A stretch of 64,000 nucleotides of DNA from contig OX457032.1 in the NCBI GenBank assembly GCA_949752745.1, forward strand, positions 9,420,271 to 9,484,270, read 5' to 3'. Source of the stretch: Protula sp. h YS-2021 (taxonomy: Eukaryota; Annelida; Polychaeta; Sabellida; Serpulidae). Every line of letters starts with the position of its first letter. Position 1 is the stretch's first letter. The translations under genes and the position numbers were made by a program. Below, piece after piece: positions 61,480-64,000 of the stretch. The notes beneath the pieces are model-generated. The model searched no databases. It had not been told where the DNA came from and saw only the letters and a program-made list of their open reading frames with translations.

Positions 61480-63476
61480 GTAAGTACAGTTGTACCAATA
61501 AACCTAATAAGCCAAATCACACTTTGGGTGTTTCGAATAAAATGCGCAAGAATTTTGAATGTCGACTGCGAGGGAACTGGGTAAAAATGAAAGATCTGAT
61601 AGAAAAATGTGGATGAAATATCGCGAAAACTGCTCATTGAAATTGAAATTGAAACTATCTGTTAAAACTTTTATTAAATTTTAAAAATAACATACGGGTT
61701 GTTAAAAACCCGATTGCTCTTGGATACAGGAGAAATTTGACATTTAAAGGGTTGAGATTTCGCGGTCGCACGTGGCGACCAACTTTTGGCTCGGGCGACC
61801 AACTTTTTCGAGTTGGTTGCCCGAGTGGCGACTAACTTTTTCAGGCCCCAACCCTTCGGATTGGGGCCTTTAGGTTTGGGGTGTCCGTCCGTCTGTCCGT
61901 CATCGCTTTATACCCCTATGAATTTGGGGGGCGGTTGGGACCTGCGTGTGTTTCACAAATATTTTCAGGTAAATTTGAAAAAAATTGTGCCGGGCGACTA
62001 ACTTTTTAAAGCTGGTCACCCGGAGGGCGACCAGAAAATTTTACGAAGTCTCAACCCTGCATTTGGGCGAAATCTCTCTAATCATTTCTTGCATTTTTAC
62101 CCGGTTGTTTGTATTCGAAACACAGAAACTTTGCGCATTATTATTGTGAACGCCCAAAATGTGATTTGGCTTATAACACTTTAGGCGTTGTTATCACCCG
62201 TGAAACGTAGTGATACAGTTTTCACAAAGTCTGTCTGTCGGTCTGTCGATACTTTTTGGCTCGCCATATCTCAGTTACTATTGGAGCAATTCAATTGTCC
62301 GGGGACTGGACGTTCCGTAGGGGTGTGGGAAACGGGGCACTTTTTTGGTGACCACTCCCGATCCTGCTCGTAAAAGGTTTAAATGAAGGATTAACATCCC
62401 TGGACACCGAAACTAGCAATAATTAGCGAATCGATGAAAAATTCGCACGCCAACCTGAGCTTTTGTACCTCCACCCTAAAAAATTACGAAAATACAATAA
62501 AACGACAGTTTAAATTTGTATTTTGCCTAGACTAATGTAAATTCTTTCCAATATCCTGTTGTGTTCGTCTTCATAGATGCTGAATAATACAGGTCCGACA
62601 TTGAAATAATTTTTACCCGGAAATTTGTTGCTTTTCGGGCATTTTTCGTAAATCTAGGTTTTCCTCAGGATAGATATTTTCGTATGCAAATTTAAAATAT
62701 GCTATTAATTCTGTTATTGCAAACATAAAATTCTCCCTAAATTACCGATATTGATCGGGCAAGTTCTTATACGAAATTTAGGAATTTTGTGAAATCCTCA
62801 ATAACACATAATCCCTGTAACATATACTATAACACCCTTAGGGAACACCTCCTGTTTTAGAGCAACATCCGTGACAGAACAAGCTTTGGTCCTAGTTGCT
62901 ATGATTTCTTCACTAAAAAATCAATGTAGAACATCTATTTAGAGAACACCTCTGCATTTTCCCAAGTGTAATGGAGGGGAAAAGTTTTCAACTTGTCTGA
63001 CCGTCCGTCAGGTGTAGTATACCATCTCGTGTCCGCGCTGTAATTCAAAAACTATTCATGATTTTATCTTTTTCGTTTTGCATGCTGTTAATACAACGTA
63101 TATTGAACGAGTGCAACGTCGTTGTTACGTTTGATTTGATTAAAAATTGTCAATGCAGGGGTATAGTTTTCAGCTCGTCCATCTGTCCCCAGTTTTGTGC
63201 GCGCCATATCTCTGTTACTGTTCATCGGAAGCAAACCACATCTGTCAGGAAGAAAGTATTTGGAGTGAAGTTGCGCAACGGCGGTTAATTTTCGATTTTG
63301 CAAAAATAAGTGAAAATTTCAACGTTTTTACGTTTTTGGATTTAGTCATTTTTGTATCCACATTTGTGTGTGCCATATCTCTGTCGTTATTCATCGGAAG
63401 CAAACCAAATCCAACAAGAAGAAAGCATACGTAGGGAACTCGTGCAGCAGCAAGTCATTTTTCGAAAAGAGATGCT
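61480..63476 (+). other. First intron of the ANKS1-like gene, with hairpin-type repeats
   Basis: Contains a perfect hairpin GGCCCCAACCC-TTCG-type stem at about 61,843-61,869 followed by GTCCGTCCGTCTGTCCGTC, and repeated CGACCAACTTTT motifs at 61,775-62,030. CCATATCTC(A/T)GTTACT strings recur at about 62,265, 63,205 and 63,372. Two related ~190-bp blocks (GTTCATCGGAAGCAAACC) lie at 63,150-63,430. No coding exon recognised. Confidence 0.5.
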
Positions 63477-63668
63477 GTGGATACTACTGTTCCCACAGTT
63501 GATACAAGAGATCGTCTTGAGCTTGAGAGTTACATGCATGTTGCATTAGGGGAAGATAATGGTAAAAACCAATGGTATATTAGACACTGTACAGAATGTG
63601 GACCTGAAAAGATTGTCGTAAATCATTCGCACCGCAATCGAAAATCGTCAGACACGCTATGGTATTAA
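63477..63668 (+). other. Protein-like open frame, unidentified
   Basis: Encodes RLELESYMHVALGEDNGK and WYIRHCTECGPEKIV, then TAA. Composition looks coding and splice-like AG dinucleotides precede it, but I do not recognise the family; it may be part of a decayed mobile element in the ANKS1-like intron. Confidence 0.25.
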
Positions 63669-64000
63669 CTACGAATACCCGATACTACAGATGTATCAGA
63701 ACATCAGATTCTCTCGTTCAACATCGTGGACACTGGGGCATGCGCTTAACAAGGAATCAAACATTAAAAATGGAAAATTTTGCAGAAATACGTTGCAGTA
63801 TTACCGCTTTAAACAAGAAAAAATTGTCTTAACCAGAACAAAACTGGCTACTCCGCGTTGCTGCCTGTATTTTTTATGTGAAGTACTTACGGCATAGCAA
63901 ACTAGAGCAGTGTGCATAGCCCACATATACCCAACAGCCCCCCCCCCCCCGTTATCAGTTAAACACGGCCATCAACAGTCAATCAAGAGCTGAAATTTTC

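Noticed and set aside
1..64000. tRNA or rRNA genes
   Set aside because: I saw no cloverleaf with the conserved A/B boxes and no rRNA-like sequence on either strand by eye; a tRNAscan run would settle it.

Overview
This is a stretch of an animal nuclear genome, not a prokaryotic one: genes are split by GT-AG introns, introns carry long minisatellites and microsatellites, and non-LTR retrotransposons and a giant DNA transposon are present. The conserved host genes, intron density and interspersed repeats suit a marine invertebrate, perhaps a mollusc; the species cannot be fixed from the sequence alone.

Region 1 (1 to about 34 kb, + strand) is most of one gene resembling DCDC1 (doublecortin domain-containing protein 1). 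I place 38 exons; consensus splice sites and codon phase agree at every junction. They encode several doublecortin (DCX) modules, a ricin-B/beta-trefoil-like region between them, lysine-rich, acidic and coiled-coil segments, and a C-terminal helix. The introns hold more than a dozen tandem arrays (14 to 87 bp units), two copies of an interspersed hairpin-ended repeat, and RNase H-bearing LINE fragments just upstream of exon 36. Three arrays (4.3, 12.3 and 29.6 kb) are built from real exon-intron junctions, so they repeat a functional splice acceptor or donor many times.

Region 2 (34 to 41 kb) is intergenic: a (CT)n tract, small repeats, a decayed fragment of a second Polinton (38.1-39.05 kb) and part of a LINE reverse transcriptase gene on the - strand.

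Region 3 (41,053-59,507) is an 18,455-bp Maverick/Polinton element. It has terminal inverted repeats (TIRs) of about 0.3 kb and a 6-bp target duplication with one mismatch (GTCAGT/GTCAAT). It sits inside the reverse transcriptase reading frame of the LINE, whose other half resumes at 59,508. On the + strand it carries accessory genes (a CARD-like protein, small helical proteins, a PC4-like/zinc protein, a NADAR-domain enzyme), then integrase, packaging ATPase, small basic/amphipathic proteins, penton, major capsid protein and adenain-like protease. On the - strand it carries a cluster of PC4-like single-stranded-DNA-binding genes, protein-primed DNA polymerase B and a zinc protein. A RING-finger gene lies inside each TIR, pointing outward. 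The replication and integration genes are open, but penton (frameshift), major capsid protein (in-frame stop) and the right RING gene (frameshift) are broken, so this copy probably cannot make particles without help. Stop-start ATGA overlaps join many of the virion genes.

Region 4 (59.5-64 kb) holds the rest of the LINE, unremarkable AT-rich DNA with hairpin-type repeats, and the first coding exon of an ANKS1-like gene (ankyrin repeat and SAM domain) at 61,352. The transposon therefore lies between DCDC1-like and ANKS1-like genes.
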